Of a stretch of 64,000 nt of DNA, positions 22,299-34,045 are shown in pieces. A program made the translations under genes and the position numbers. Source of the DNA: Sarcophilus harrisii (Eukaryota > Chordata > Mammalia > Dasyuromorphia > Dasyuridae); assembly GCF_902635505.1 (NCBI RefSeq), contig NC_045429.1, positions 221,501,997 to 221,565,996 on the forward strand, written 5' to 3'. How positions within the stretch are numbered: the stretch's first letter is position 1; every line of letters starts with the position of its first letter. The notes below the pieces were generated by a model. It saw only the letters and a program-made list of their open reading frames with translations, was not told the DNA's origin and searched no databases.

Positions 22299-23430
22299 CC
22301 AAAGGAAAATGTAATGATGTGATCAGAAATAGAGACTCAAACTCATGTGGGAGTATTAGGTGCTCTAGATAGGCTGTGACCTTTCTGGTACTCAATGGGG
22401 AAATGTTTTGGATGGCAGGAGGTAAAAAAGATATGTCTGCTGATTCCAAGTGTGTCTATTCTATAGTCATCTCCTTCTGCACTTATATAATTAAAATTTT
22501 AATTTCACCCCTCTCTCTATGTCCAATGGCATTATTTTTCACAATGGGATTCCTAGGAAAATTCTAGAACAGATCATATCAGGGTAATGGTAGATAAAAA
22601 GGACCCTCTGCTATGCTTTCGATAGAATACCGCCAGTGGGACATGTGGTGAGCTGTCCTGGATGCTTCTTGGTGGTCACATGTAGCTCCATGCTAAGGGA
22701 CTTGCATGCTTTGAAAAGACACAGTATAATAAAAGTGATTCCTTTGTGGTCCCTTCTTCCTACCTTGTGACTGCAGTTGGGGTTTGGGGTCCTACTTTGA
22801 CTCAAAAAAGAGAAACAGTTTCCATTTTCTCTTTTTTTTCTTTTCACTTCAAATGTATAGCATGTAACCTTTTCCTTTCAGGAAGTCTCACAAGGGATCC
22901 AAGAGGCAAATTAACATGATGTCTATTAATATAAAACAAGACATGTCCTTTCTAGCTTTCTAGATTTAGTCTTGGACTACCTCTTCTATTGGTTTCATTT
23001 CTGAATGGAGGGGACTGCATAACTAACCATCCTAAGACAAATGTTTCAAGCCTGGAGGACAATCTTCTGAGTTTGAGAGATTAGGAGCAACTTGGGTCCC
23101 TGATGCCAACTGTACTTCAGGAAGAGCCCCAGCAAGTACTACTGTGTTATTTGGAGAAGAAGATCACCCACTGGAGAGTGAGCCAAACTCTTGCCCTGGC
23201 TGGCTAGAGGATATGGATCTGGAAGTAAAGATGAAATTTCAATTCAGCGGTCCCACAAAATACTGCATATTTTGCTTTTGCTTTAAATGTCAACCTTTCA
23301 AGAGCCTCATAGTAGTTAGAAATTTCTGTTCCTATGTGTTTAAATATTTGTTAGTGAGTGAGAATGTGTGTGTGTGTGTGTGTGTATGTATGTTTTGCAT
23401 TTCATTTGTGTGGAGGAAATGTCTGGCCTT
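22299..23430. other. Intergenic, unassigned
   Basis: No recognisable gene. The motif aactcatgtggg(g/a)... recurs at about 21867 and 22342, hinting at an old duplicated repeat. There is a (GT)n run at 23365-23385. Confidence 0.4.
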
Positions 23431-23508
23431 TAATAGTCTTTCTGAAATGGGGAAGAAGGTATACATTATAAATTGAATACCTTCTTCCCCATTTCAGAAA
23501 GACTATTA
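23431..23508. repeat. Perfect 32-bp inverted repeat with 14-bp loop
   Basis: Arm 1 is 23431-23462 and arm 2 is 23477-23508; they are exact reverse complements (checked base by base). The loop is acattataaattga. Outside the arms, gtgtgg (23408-23413) pairs with ccacac (23511-23516), suggesting an earlier longer palindrome. See findings. Confidence 0.95.
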
Positions 23509-24041
23509 GACCACACTTCAATATTGTATATTGTAATTTTTCCTAGGACTTCAGGGGGAGGAACATAACAAAATAATTTTTAAAAAATTTTATTAAATCT
23601 TTTTATTCACAAAACATATGCATGGGTAATTTTTCAGCATTGACCCTTGCAAAACTTTCTGTTCCAAATTTTCCCCTTCTTCCCTCCAAGCCTTCCCCTA
23701 GATGGCAGGTAGTCCAATACATGTTAACTATGTTAAATATATGTTAAATCCAATATCTATATCTATATATATTTATACGGATATCTTGCTGTACATGAAA
23801 AATTGGGTAAAGAAGGAAAAAAAAAAAAAACCTGAGAAAGAAAACAAAATGCAAGCAAGCATCAACAGAAAAAGTGAAGATGCTATACTGTGCTCCACAC
23901 TCAGTTCCCACAGTCCTCTCTCTGGGTGTAGATGGCTCTCTTAATCATTGAACAAGTTGAACTGGTTTGAATCATCTCATTGTTGAAGAGAGCCATGTCC
24001 ATCAGAATTAATCATTGTATAGTCTTATTGCCTTGTATAAT

Positions 24042-24447
24042 TGTAGAGGGCTGGAACTCTGGAGAAGTATACTTGAAACAAGGATATTTACAGCAAGGTG
24101 TTAACTCAGTGGAATTGATGAGATAATGATTCTTTAGTATACATATACTTAGTACTTAGCATGATGATGTAATGGTTCTCTACACATATTCAGAATGCTG
24201 TAATGATGTGATTGTAATAGGATATTTAAGGGCTGAGAAGGACTGGAAATGAGACATTCTGTCTTTGACCATCTTCCTGGTGGCTCTCCTGCCTCCTGCA
24301 TTCAAGTGGGTCAGACTATGACAGACACAGACTGTGAAGGAGACAGTAAAGACCCTAGACTCTATTCCTGACCATTCTCGTGATGTCTACTCTGCTGAGA
24401 TTAAGGCCTGTCCAAAGGGCCTCCAGAAAGCTAGCCCACATATTACA
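24042..24447 (+). mobile_element. Solo LTR, ERV2-like fossil, perfect 6-bp target duplication
   Basis: 406 bp, starting TGTAGAGG and ending ATTACA, flanked by tataat at 24036-24041 and 24448-24453. It is inserted in L1 3'-region sequence that reads continuously across it. Related to the LTRs at 21980 and 25274. Confidence 0.85.
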
Positions 24448-25273
24448 TATAATGATCTTCTGGTTCTACTCATTTCACTTAGCATCAGTTCAGTAAGTCT
24501 CTCCAGACCTCTCTGAAATCATCCTCTTGGTCGTTTCTTATAGAACAATAATATTCCACAACATTCATATACCATAATTTATTCAGCCATTCTCCAATTG
24601 ATGGGCATCCACTCAGTGTCCAGTTTCTAGCCACTACAAAGAGGGCTGCCACAAACATTTTTGCACATGTGGGTCCCTTTCCCTTCTTTAAGATCTCTTT
24701 GGGATATAAGCCCAGTAGAAACACTGCTGGATGAAAAAGTATGCACAGTCTGATAACTTTTTGAGCATAGTTCCAAATCGCTCTCCAGAATGGTTACATC
24801 CGTTCACAGTTCCACCAACGATGTATCAATGTTCTAGTTTTCCCACATCCCCACCACCATTCGTCATTATCTTTTCCTGTTATTTTAGCCAATGTGAGAG
24901 GTGTGTAATGGTATTTCAGAGTTGTCTTAATTTGCATTTCTCTGATTAATAATGACTTGGAGCATCTTTTCATTTGACTAGAAATAGTTTCAATTTCTTC
25001 ATCTGAAAATTGTCTGTTCATATCTTTTGACCATTTATCAACTGGAGAATGGCTTGAATTCTTATAAATTTGAGTCAATTCTCTATATATTTTAGAAATG
25101 AGGCCTTTATCTAAACCTTTAAATGTAAAACTGTTCTCCCACTTTATTGCTTCCCTTCTACTCTTGTCTCCATTAGTTTTGTTTGTACAAAAACTTTTTA
25201 ACTTAATATAATCAAAATTATTTTGTGATCAATAATGATCTCTGGTTCTTTGGTCACAAATTCTTTCCTTCTC

Positions 25274-25836
25274 TGTAATTCTTTTGGTGGTTTTCTGGAG
25301 GTTGCAGGGCAGCCTTCCTTTCAGTAGAGTAATCACCACAAGAATAGCCAGGTGTTAAAGTCCAAAAGTCTTTATTGTCTCCTTTACCTGCCTTTATTTG
25401 TCTCCTTTGCTAGCTTTCTTGTGGCCTTCTGAGGGAAGTTGGTTTCATTGAAGAAAATGCAGGAGGACAGGCCAGCCACTACAGGATATGAGATGGGATG
25501 AATGAATCTGTCTCTCACTCCCCCAGGAGAGCCACCAGGAGACCGAAGATGGAATGAATCTTTCTCCTTGGCTCCGAGAGCTTGAGCTCCTGCCTCCAGT
25601 CCTTTGTCTTCTCTGCCTCTTAATGAATCTGGCTGGCTCCCAGCTTATATGCTTTACACTGAGTATAAACCAATCATTATATCACTAGGAAACCAATTAT
25701 TTGTTGTAAGATTAAATCAATCATATTGAACTTAGAGAACTATTAATAACCACGCTAAACTAGATGACCATTGTCTTCAATTCTACTGACTTAACACCTT
25801 GTAAAAATCCTTGTTTCAGAGTTCTGGCCCATAAAA
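25274..25836 (-). mobile_element. Solo LTR, ERV2-like fossil, 6-bp target duplication
   Basis: 563 bp flanked by cttctc at 25268-25273 and 25837-25842. Its right part (gagttctggcccataaaa) aligns with the start of the LTR at 24042. It is longer than the other two copies, so probably a different subfamily. No internal genes. Confidence 0.75.
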
Positions 25837-25894
25837 CTTCTCCATAGATCTGAGACCCTATGTTCTTCTAATTTGTTTATAATATCATTCTTTT

Positions 25895-26079
25895 CAGGGG
25901 TCCTAAAACTATGGCCCGTGGGCCAGATGCGGCAGCTGAGGACATTATCCCCTCACCCAGGGCTATGAAGTTTCTTTATTTAAAGGCCCACAAAGTTTTT
26001 GTTTTTACTATAATCCATCCCTCCAACAGTCTTAGGGACAGTGAACTGGCCCCCTATTTAAAAAGTTTGAGGACCCCTG
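25895..26079. mobile_element. Non-autonomous hAT DNA transposon
   Basis: 185 bp with terminal inverted repeats caggggtcctaaaact and agtttgaggacccctg (15 of 16 pair). Inside are gggccagatgcggcagctga and the matching gaactggccccc. No matching 8-bp duplication flanks it (attctttt versus gatgtttg). This fits with the L1 deletion at the same point. Confidence 0.85.
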
Positions 26080-26362
26080 GATGTTTGAGGATTTACTTCT
26101 TCCTCTGTTAATCTGGGCAAGCTATATTTTTGAATGCATTCTTCTATTTCATTTAAGTTGTTGAATTTATTGGCATAAAGTTGGGCAAAGTAACTCCTAA
26201 TTATTGCTCTAATTTCCTCTTCATTAGTGGTGAGTTCTCCCTTTTCATTTTTAAGACTAACAATTTGATTGCCCTCTTTCCTTTTTTAAATCAGATTACT
26301 AAGGGTTTGTCTATTTTGTTGTTTTTTTTTCATAGAACCCCCTCTTAGTTTCATTAATTAAT

Positions 26363-27139
26363 TCAATAGTTTTTTTTACTTTCAATTATATTGGTCTCTC
26401 CTTTTATTTTTAGAATTCCAAGTTTAGTGTTTGACTGGGGGTTTTTAATTTGTTCTTTTTCTAGTATTTTTAGTTGCAAGCCCAATTCATTGACCTTCTC
26501 TGTCTCTATTTTATGCAAGTAGGCCTCTAGAGATATGAAATTTCCCCTTATTACTGCTTTGGCTGCATCCCACACATTTTGGTATGATGTCTCATTATTG
26601 TCATTTTCTTGGGTGAAGTTATTAATTATGTCTATGATTTGCTGTTTCACCCAATCATTCTTTAGTATGAGATTATTTAGTTTCCAATTATTTTTTGGTC
26701 TGTTTTCCCCTGGCTTTTTATTGAATGTAATTTTCATTGCATTGTGGTCTGAAAAGGATGCATTTACTATTTCTGCCTTACTGCATTTGAGTTTGAGGTT
26801 TTTATGTCCTAATATATGGCCAATTTTTGTATAGGTTCCATAAACTGCTGAGAAGAAAGTATACTCCTTTCTGTCTCCATTTAGTTTTCTCCAGAGATCT
26901 ATCATAGCTAATTTTTCTAGTATTCTATTTACCTCTTTGACTTCTTTCTTATTTATTTTGTGGTTTGATTTATCTAATTCTGAGAATGCAAGGTTGAGAT
27001 CTCCCACTATTATAGTTTTGCTGTCTATTTCTTCTTGCAGCTCTCTTAATTTCTCTTTTAAGAATTTAGATGCTATACCACTTGGTGCATATATGTTTAA
27101 TACTGATATTGCTTCATTATCTATGCTACCCTTTAGCAA
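26363..27139 (-). pseudogene. L1 ORF2 endonuclease segment, 258 open codons
   Basis: Recognisable APE-type endonuclease blocks: NIYAPSG, GDLNLAFSELD (usual GDFN), YTFFS, IGHILGH (usual IDHIL) and SDHNAM near the domain end. The frame then runs into the linker after the endonuclease domain. The substitutions in GDFN and IDHIL suggest the enzyme is no longer active. It belongs to the L1 at 23577-27701. Confidence 0.85.
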
Positions 27140-27701
27140 GATATGGTGCCCTTCCTTATCTCTTTTAATTAGATCAATTTTTGCTTTTGCTTGATCTGAG
27201 ATCAGGATGGCTACCCCTGCTTTTTTGACTTCACCTGAAGCATAGTAGATTCTGCCCCAACCTTTTACCTTTACTCTGTATCTATCTCCCTGCTTCAGGT
27301 ATGTTTCCTATAAACAACATATTGTAGGATTCTGGCTTTTAATCCATTCTGCTAACCGCTTCCTCTTTATGGGGGAGTTTACCCCATTCACATTTATGGT
27401 TAAAATAACCAATTCTGTATTATTTGTCATCTTGTTAACCCCTTATGCTTTTTCCCCTTCCTTCCCCCTTACCCCCTCCCCAGTATTAAACTTGCGAGCA
27501 CCACTTGCTTCTCACAGCCCTCCCTTTTATTATCCCTCCCCCTACCTTAGAGTTCCTCCCCTATTTTACTCCTTTCCCTCACAGTTTCTGTATTCCCTTC
27601 TGCTTAGCTTATTCCTTCCCTTTTCACTTTTCCCCTCCCACTTTTCAATGAGGTAGGAGAAGTTTCACCATAAATCGAATATGGCTAAAATTTTTCTCTT
27701 T

Positions 27702-27810
27702 AAAAATATGGAATGCATCACAAATTTGCATATCATCCTTGCATAAGGGCCATGCTAATCATCTCTGTATCATTCCAATTTTTTAGTATATGTGCTGCTG
27801 AAGCAAGCAC
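27702..27810 (-). pseudogene. U6 snRNA pseudogene, full length, fused to L1
   Basis: Reads GTGCTTGCTTCAGCAGCACA from 27810, then tactaaaa..., attagcatggccc, tgcaaggatgat, and ends in ccatattttt at 27702. This covers the whole 107-nt U6 from its first base, with scattered C-to-T type changes. There is no U6 promoter (PSE/TATA) upstream; L1 sequence lies on both sides instead. Confidence 0.92.
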
Positions 27811-28080
27811 CCAGATGAATTTTGTTGTTATTTTTTCTAGGTCATTAAAACGGTTTTGGGGGAGTCTGATTGATATAGCACTAAATAAATAGATTATTTT
27901 AGGTAGTATTGTCATCTTTATTATATTTGCTCGACCTATCAAAGAGCACTTAATATTTTTCCAATTGGTTAGCTCTGACTTTATTTGTATGGAAAGTGTT
28001 TTATAGTTTTGCTAATATAGTTCCTGACTTTCCCTTGGCAGATGGATTCCCAAATATTTTATACTATCAGCAATTACTTT
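27811..28080 (-). repeat. L1 ORF2 fragment upstream of the U6 copy
   Basis: Encodes on the - strand MTILPKIIYLFSAISIRLPQ and ..EKITTKFIW, the ORF2 region after the reverse transcriptase. It abuts U6 base +1 at 27810/27811. Confidence 0.8.
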
Positions 28081-28082
28081 AT

Positions 28083-29108
28083 TTTATTATTATTATTATT
28101 ATTATAGCTTTTTATTTACAAGATCTATGCATGGGGAATTTTTCAGCATTGACAATTGCAAAACCTTTTGTTCCAATTTTTCCCCTTCTTCCCCCCACCT
28201 CCTCCCCCAGATGACAGGTTGACTGATATGTTACATATGTTAAAGTATATGTTAAATACAATATATGTATATATGTCCATACAGTTATTTTGCTGTACAA
28301 AAAGAATCGGACTCTGAAATAGTGTATAATTAACCTGTAAAGGAAATCAAAAATGCAGGCAGACAAAAATAGAGGGATTGGGAATTCTATGTAGTGGTTC
28401 ATACTCATTTTCCAGAGTTGTTTTGCTGGATGTAGCTGGTTCTATTCATTACTGCTCTATTGGAACTGATTTGGTTCATCTCATTGTTGAAGAGGGCCAC
28501 ATCCATCAGAATTGATCATCATATAGTATTGTTGTTGAAGTATATAATGATCTCCTGGTCCTGCTCATTTCACTCAACATCACTTCATGTAAGTCTCTCC
28601 AGGCCTTTCTGAAATCATCCTGTTGGTCATTTCTTACCGAACAATAATATTCCATAATATTCATATACCACAATTTATTCAGCCATTCTCCAATTGATGG
28701 GCATCCACTCAGTTTCCAGTTTCTGGCCACTACAAAGAGGGCTGCCACAAACATTCATGCACATACAGGTCCCTTTCCCTTCTTTATGATCTCTTTGGGA
28801 TATAAGCCCAGTAATAACACTGCTGGATCAAAGAGTATGCACAGTTTGATAATTTTTTGAGCATAGTTCCAGATTGCTCTCCAGAATGGCTGGATGTATT
28901 CACAGTTCCACCAACAATGTATCAGTGTCCCTGTTTTCCCACATCCTCTCCAACATTCTGCATTATTTTTCCCTGCCATTCTGGCCAATCTGACAGGTGT
29001 GTAGTGGTATCTCAGAGTTGTCTTAATTTGCATTTCTCTGATTAATAATGACTTCGAGCCTCTTTTCATATGGGTAGAAATAGTTTCAATTTCTTTGTGT
29101 GAGAATTT
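28083..29108 (-). mobile_element. 5'-truncated L1 3' end
   Basis: On the - strand, ORF2 C-terminus in two overlapping frames (28755-29069 with [13 protein letters not shown]-like text, and 28506-28754 ending STTILYDDQF), then 3' UTR and a (ATA/TAA)-rich tail at 28083-28105. Among the better preserved L1 copies here. Confidence 0.85.
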
Positions 29109-30149
29109 CTCCAGTAGAAAGGAAATACTCCAGGAGGTTGGGGCGTGCCCTTAATTGGCAAGCTAAATCCTGAAAGGGACTTAGCATCTTAAAAGAGGTA
29201 GTTAGCGTAAGGAGGAGAAGAGAGATTGGGAAGCATAGTGGAGTTAAGGGAGATACCATGTGGTATGGGGGAAGGGAAAAGATACCATGAGTGAAGTGCC
29301 TTGGCAGGCTGATCCAAAGGAAGGTAGCAGCTACAGAATAGCTACAAATAAGTTTTATAGGAGAAACTTAACCTCAGGGATATGACTGAAATTTCCACAG
29401 AGGATGCGTCTCAGGAACTTGACATAATTTGGATAGTAAAGATTGAATAATCAGGAAAGGGAGGTCTAGTTAGACTTGGACTTTTAGGGTGGGGCCAAGG
29501 AATCAAACTGAAAATAGATTCTGGACCCCAGTAGAGAAAAGGACAAACCTGACTCAGAGAGATTGGAAACTGAGAATAAGATGGTGGAAGAAATGTATTA
29601 AGAATGGTGTGAGAGGTCTTCAAAGGTTAATAAATAAAGAGGAGGGATTGTATAGCATAAACTGAGTGAAGATCTCTCATAAGAATGTGGTCTTAATTTA
29701 TGCCCCAATTGTAATTTAAAACTTTTCAATAGCAAGTTAAGCTATAGCTAAAAGCTGCAGGTGTTTGAATCTTTTTCCTCCTCTCACCCTCTCCACCTCA
29801 TACTTAAGTACTTAATGGGTAAAGAGTTTATTTACTAGTATTCTTTTGTTTCTGGGATAGATTTCTGTTTAGAGTTTAAGACTGGATTCCCCCAGACATT
29901 GGGAGAAAAGTTCAGAAGAAGGAGTAGGAGTTTCTGCTTTAGGGTCTATATAATACTATGTTTGCAGTTTGTGCTTTGCACTTCTTTATTGACAACACTT
30001 TGTCTGTTAGGAGTTGCCCTTTCTTACAAGATTGTAATAAATCCTTTTTTATTTTTATTTTTATTTTTTAACCTTGAGAGTCTCTGATTTTAATTTGGAT
30101 TGGGGTCATAGCTGTCTCACATACTTTTTCATGGTTTTTTCCTCTTTTG
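29109..30149 (+). repeat. Probable ancient LTR sequence (uncertain)
   Basis: The end of this stretch has ttgtaataaatcc followed by taaccttgagagtctctga, an arrangement typical of gamma-like LTR 3' ends. No boundaries, target duplication or genes could be fixed. The left half is simply unassigned. Confidence 0.3.
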
Positions 30150-30357
30150 ATCAGATTTTTTTGTTGTTGTTCAGCATAATAAATATGGAAATATGGATAG
30201 ATAAATTGCAAACATTTAATCTGGATCAGATTGCTTGCTGTCTTGGGGAGGGGAGGAGAATAGAAGGAGAAAAATTTGGAACACAAAATTCTGCAAAGGT
30301 GGAATGTTGAAAACTAGCTTTGCATATGTTTTGGAAAAAATAAAATACCATTAAAAA
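30150..30357 (+). repeat. L1 3' UTR fragment
   Basis: cagattgcttgctgtcttgg, gaaaaatttggaacac and a final aaaaataaaataccattaaaa match an older marsupial L1 3' UTR. Confidence 0.65.
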
Positions 30358-31539
30358 TAGAAATGTATTCATGAGGTGACACAATGACAAATGAAAGAGT
30401 GTTAGATTTCCATTTGATGAATAAATGAATGACTGTCTCACCACATGGGGCAAACTCTCAAGTTATTTTTGACTTTCCAGTATATCCCTGTAGAATATTC
30501 TTATAAAAATTCAATTGTTTTTCTTTCGTTTGTTTATTGTACAACATAGTGAACTTCGTATAACAAATTTGCAAAGAAACATAGGTAAATATAAAAGGAA
30601 GACAGACATATACAACAAGATCTTATTTAGATTTTTCTAGCAAGAATTTGTACTAATTCAAAACTAGGCTAGGCTGAAGTTAATAAGGCAAAGTCTTTTT
30701 ATTGGCTAAAATTTTAATGACTTCACCTAGTAAGGAAAGTATTTCATTTAAAATTTTCTTAATAAATGCATAAACACCCACTTGCATATAATTAGCATAT
30801 AAATGACATTATTTTCATTCATTAAATTCCTAAATAACTTTTTCAAAGCAATTTAGTACTTTGCCTAGGCTGTTACTATTTATATGTGAAATAAAAAAGC
30901 ATTATCTAAAATCACTCTACTACTAGCTCAGGTTTTTCCACTAATCAGTGCATTTGGATTCCAATTAGTCCAAATGAATGAGTTTTTACTTAAAAAAAAA
31001 AAAAGGGGTGACCACTGTTATCCTTGCCTTTAAGAAATTTATATCACCACAATAGCATCATACAAGCTGATATTGTTATCTACATAGGGATAAACTAAAA
31101 GTTAGTACTTTTCAGTCTGTAAAGATGAAGACTGACAGAGATAATTTTAAAGACTTTAGCATTGGGAAAGGCCTATTTAAGATGAAAACAGACTTGTGTG
31201 TTAAGTTCTAGATACCTAAGGAGCAACCCTTGAAATGTGAAGTACAGATCAAAAAGCATCTGAATTGATTAAGAATTGATAAGTGAAAATACAAATAAAG
31301 GTGGTCTTCATATTCTCTGAGTATTTCTTACTTCCTCTGAAGTTAGTATAGTCTAGACATGTTAGTTCATTGGTACAGGCAATGTCTCTTGAGGAAATTC
31401 TCAAATAATGTAGTTTAGTGACTACTTTATAATTTATGGTGTATAGAGTTGATTTAGGTATTGAGAGGTTTAATGACTATACAGATAGGCTGAGTCAGAG
31501 CCTGAACTCAGGTCTTTTTGAACTATGACCTAGTTTCTT
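30358..31539. other. Intergenic, mostly unassigned
   Basis: AT-rich. A MIR-like antisense scrap lies near 31440-31530 (gagtcagagcctgaactcag). No gene seen. Confidence 0.4.
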
Positions 31540-31889
31540 TCTTTCTTTTTTTAAATTAATTTTTATTATTTCTCTCTCTCCCTGGCCTCCCCTTTATTGC
31601 ACAAGTTAAAAAAAAAATTAAAAACAAATACAGAGACCAGGAAAATAAATTTTCACATTAGCCATGTCCAAAAATAAATTGTTTCATTTTGAATTTAAGT
31701 TCATCACTTCTTTGACAGAAGGTGGATGACATGATTTATCTTTAGTCCTCTGGACTAATAGTTTATGAGTGTATAATAAATCAGGGCTCTAAAGTCTTTC
31801 AAAATTGTTTTTCTCTATAATGTTACCATTGTAAAAATTGTTCTAGTTATCCTAATTTATTTTGAATCAGATCATAGACATGATGAGGT

Positions 31890-32600
31890 CCTGAATGATG
31901 GGTGTGGTTGGCAGAAAGAAACTGGAGCATTAATGAAATTGTTCTCTGGGGCAAACAGGGGAAAAATCTTGGATAGAGATCAATTCGCTTCTGTGGTTCC
32001 ACCCTATTCCACCCTATTTCTAGTCAGAAATCCAAGTTATGTCAAGTCCTTGAGGCTCACCCTCTATGGAGGTTGTGGGCAGCCTCTCCTTGCCATGTCC
32101 TGTCAGAAATCCCAGTAATGTCCCTGAAGTTAAATTTTCCCTATAAATCTGCTAATAGAACATGCTGTCTCTGCTGCACTCTTTTGGGTCAGTCTGCCAT
32201 GGTATTCTGTCTCATGGTGTCTTTCCTCTTACCTCATCCTCATGTCATGTAGGGTATCCCTCCTAACCCTACTCTGTCCTATGGTATCTCTCCTCTCAGA
32301 CCCTACTTCTCTTTATAGCCAACTCTTTTAAGGTGCCAAGTACCTTTAAGAATTTAGTCTGCTAGCTAAGGGCTTGCCCCAACCTCATAGAACATTTCTT
32401 GGGGAAACTTGCCCTTTTCATCATTAATTATTAAAACCCTTTCCTATGCTCTCCTACTCTGTTTACCATTTACCATTACTTGTATCTCTTCTACCTTTCT
32501 TTTGTCTGTAACCTCTTTTCCTAAATAAATCTACCTTTTGCCAAAGAGAATGGCCATTGTGAATTCTTCACATGACCAAATCCCAACTTCAGTGTCTACC
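31890..32600 (+). mobile_element. Solo LTR-like fossil (approximate ends)
   Basis: Inserted in the old L1. It shows a TATA-like ccctataaatctg near 32142, an aataaa at about 32523 and GC-richer content, in LTR order. Exact ends and target duplication were not resolved. No internal genes. Confidence 0.5.
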
Positions 32601-33920
32601 ATCCTCTGATGTCTACAAACCATATCAGCTGCATCAGGCATTTTTTCCAATTTTCTCTAAAATTTTCCATTTCATCATTTCTTGTTGATAATATAATATT
32701 CCTTTATGCTATTATATTTATATACCACAATTTGTTTAGCCATTCCCCAATCCCCTATGATTTCCAATTTTTGGCTACTAAAAAAAAGAGCTACTATAAA
32801 TATTTTTATCCATGTAGTTCTCTTTTTTTCTTTGATCTCTTTGGGATTACAGACCTAGTAGTAGTATATAGCTAAGTCAAATGATATGCAGAGTATAGTA
32901 TCTTTTGGGGAATAGTTCCAAACTACTTTCTGGAATAGTGGGATCAACTTATTACTCCACCAACAATGTGTTGCTGTTGTTTTTTCTCCCCTGTAATTTC
33001 TATAATATTTGTCATTTTTCTCTTTTTTTTTCCTCTTTGCCATTTTGATAGTTGTGAGATGGAACCTCAGAGCTTTTTAATTTGTATTCTGAAGAAAAGT
33101 TTTTTCACATAGCTATTGATCATGTGCATTTTTTCCTGTGACCAAATAATCTACTGGGGAATGCCTCTTAAATTAATATATATCTTTGATATGAGACCTT
33201 TATCAGAGAAATTTACAGCAATTTTTTTCCAATTATTAATTTTCTAATTTTGGCGACATTAGGTTTGTGCAAAACAATTTCAATTTTATGCAATCAAAAT
33301 TGCCAATTTTCTTTTTTGTGACTTTCTTTATCACTCATTTAGTCAGGAATTCTTCCTTTATCCATACACCTGAGAATTTTTCTTTGCCTTTATAAATAGT
33401 TTATGCCACATTTATATAAGAATCATGTAGGCATTTGGAGTCTGTCTATCTATCTATATACCTAGTATATTGATTAATAGTCAGTTTACACCAAACAGCT
33501 TTCCAGTTTTCTGAGAAATTTTTTTGTCAAATAAGCTTTCCCCTAGTAACTGGGGTCTTAAGATTTATCTAAAATTATGCTATTGTGTTCTCTTGCCTCT
33601 TTATGTTCTGTACTTAATCTATTCCACTGACTGATCTCTCTGTTTTAGCTAGTATCAAATTATTTTAATAATAACTACTTTATAGTATAATTTGAGATCT
33701 GGTGTTGATAGACCCACTTTCTTGTCACTTTTTCAATATAAATTGAAATAAAATTTCCTATGAATTTTGTCATTTTTTCTAGCTCAAAAGATGAATCCTT
33801 TGGTAATTTTGATTGGCTTAAGACTGAGTAAAAGTAAATTAATTTAGTTAATATGTTCTTTGTATTATACTGGCTCAATTTATTTATGAGCAATTAAGAT
33901 TTTTTTATATTACCTCTTGC

Positions 33921-34045
33921 TAGGAGCAGCTGGATGGTGCAGTGGATAGAGCATGGACCTTGAATCTAGTCTAAGACACTTTAACATTTCCTATCTGTGT
34001 GACTCCTGGAAAGTCACTTAACCCTAAAAACCTTTCACACATTTC
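33921..34045 (+). repeat. tRNA-derived SINE, diverged
   Basis: gagcagctggatggtgcagt, gtgactcctggaaagtcact; WSINE1-like with an internal deletion. Confidence 0.75.

Larger units (their letters stand above)
23577..27701 (-). mobile_element. L1 (inter-ORF to 3' end), broken by LTRs, hAT and a deletion
   Basis: Read on the - strand: inter-ORF region (27701-27435), ORF2 start MTNNTELVILTINVNG near 27430, endonuclease domain, then a gap lacking most of the reverse transcriptase where an hAT element sits. ORF2 end follows (25260-24448), then 3' UTR (24041-23577). It contains solo LTRs at 24042-24447 and 25274-25836 and is fused at its 5' side to a U6 pseudogene. Confidence 0.8.

Noticed and set aside
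26363-27139. 258-codon frame as a host endonuclease gene
   Set aside because: Endonuclease motifs and neighbours place it within L1 ORF2.
27702-27810. Functional U6 snRNA gene
   Set aside because: Several substitutions in conserved positions, no upstream PSE/TATA, and L1 sequence on both sides; a pseudogene.
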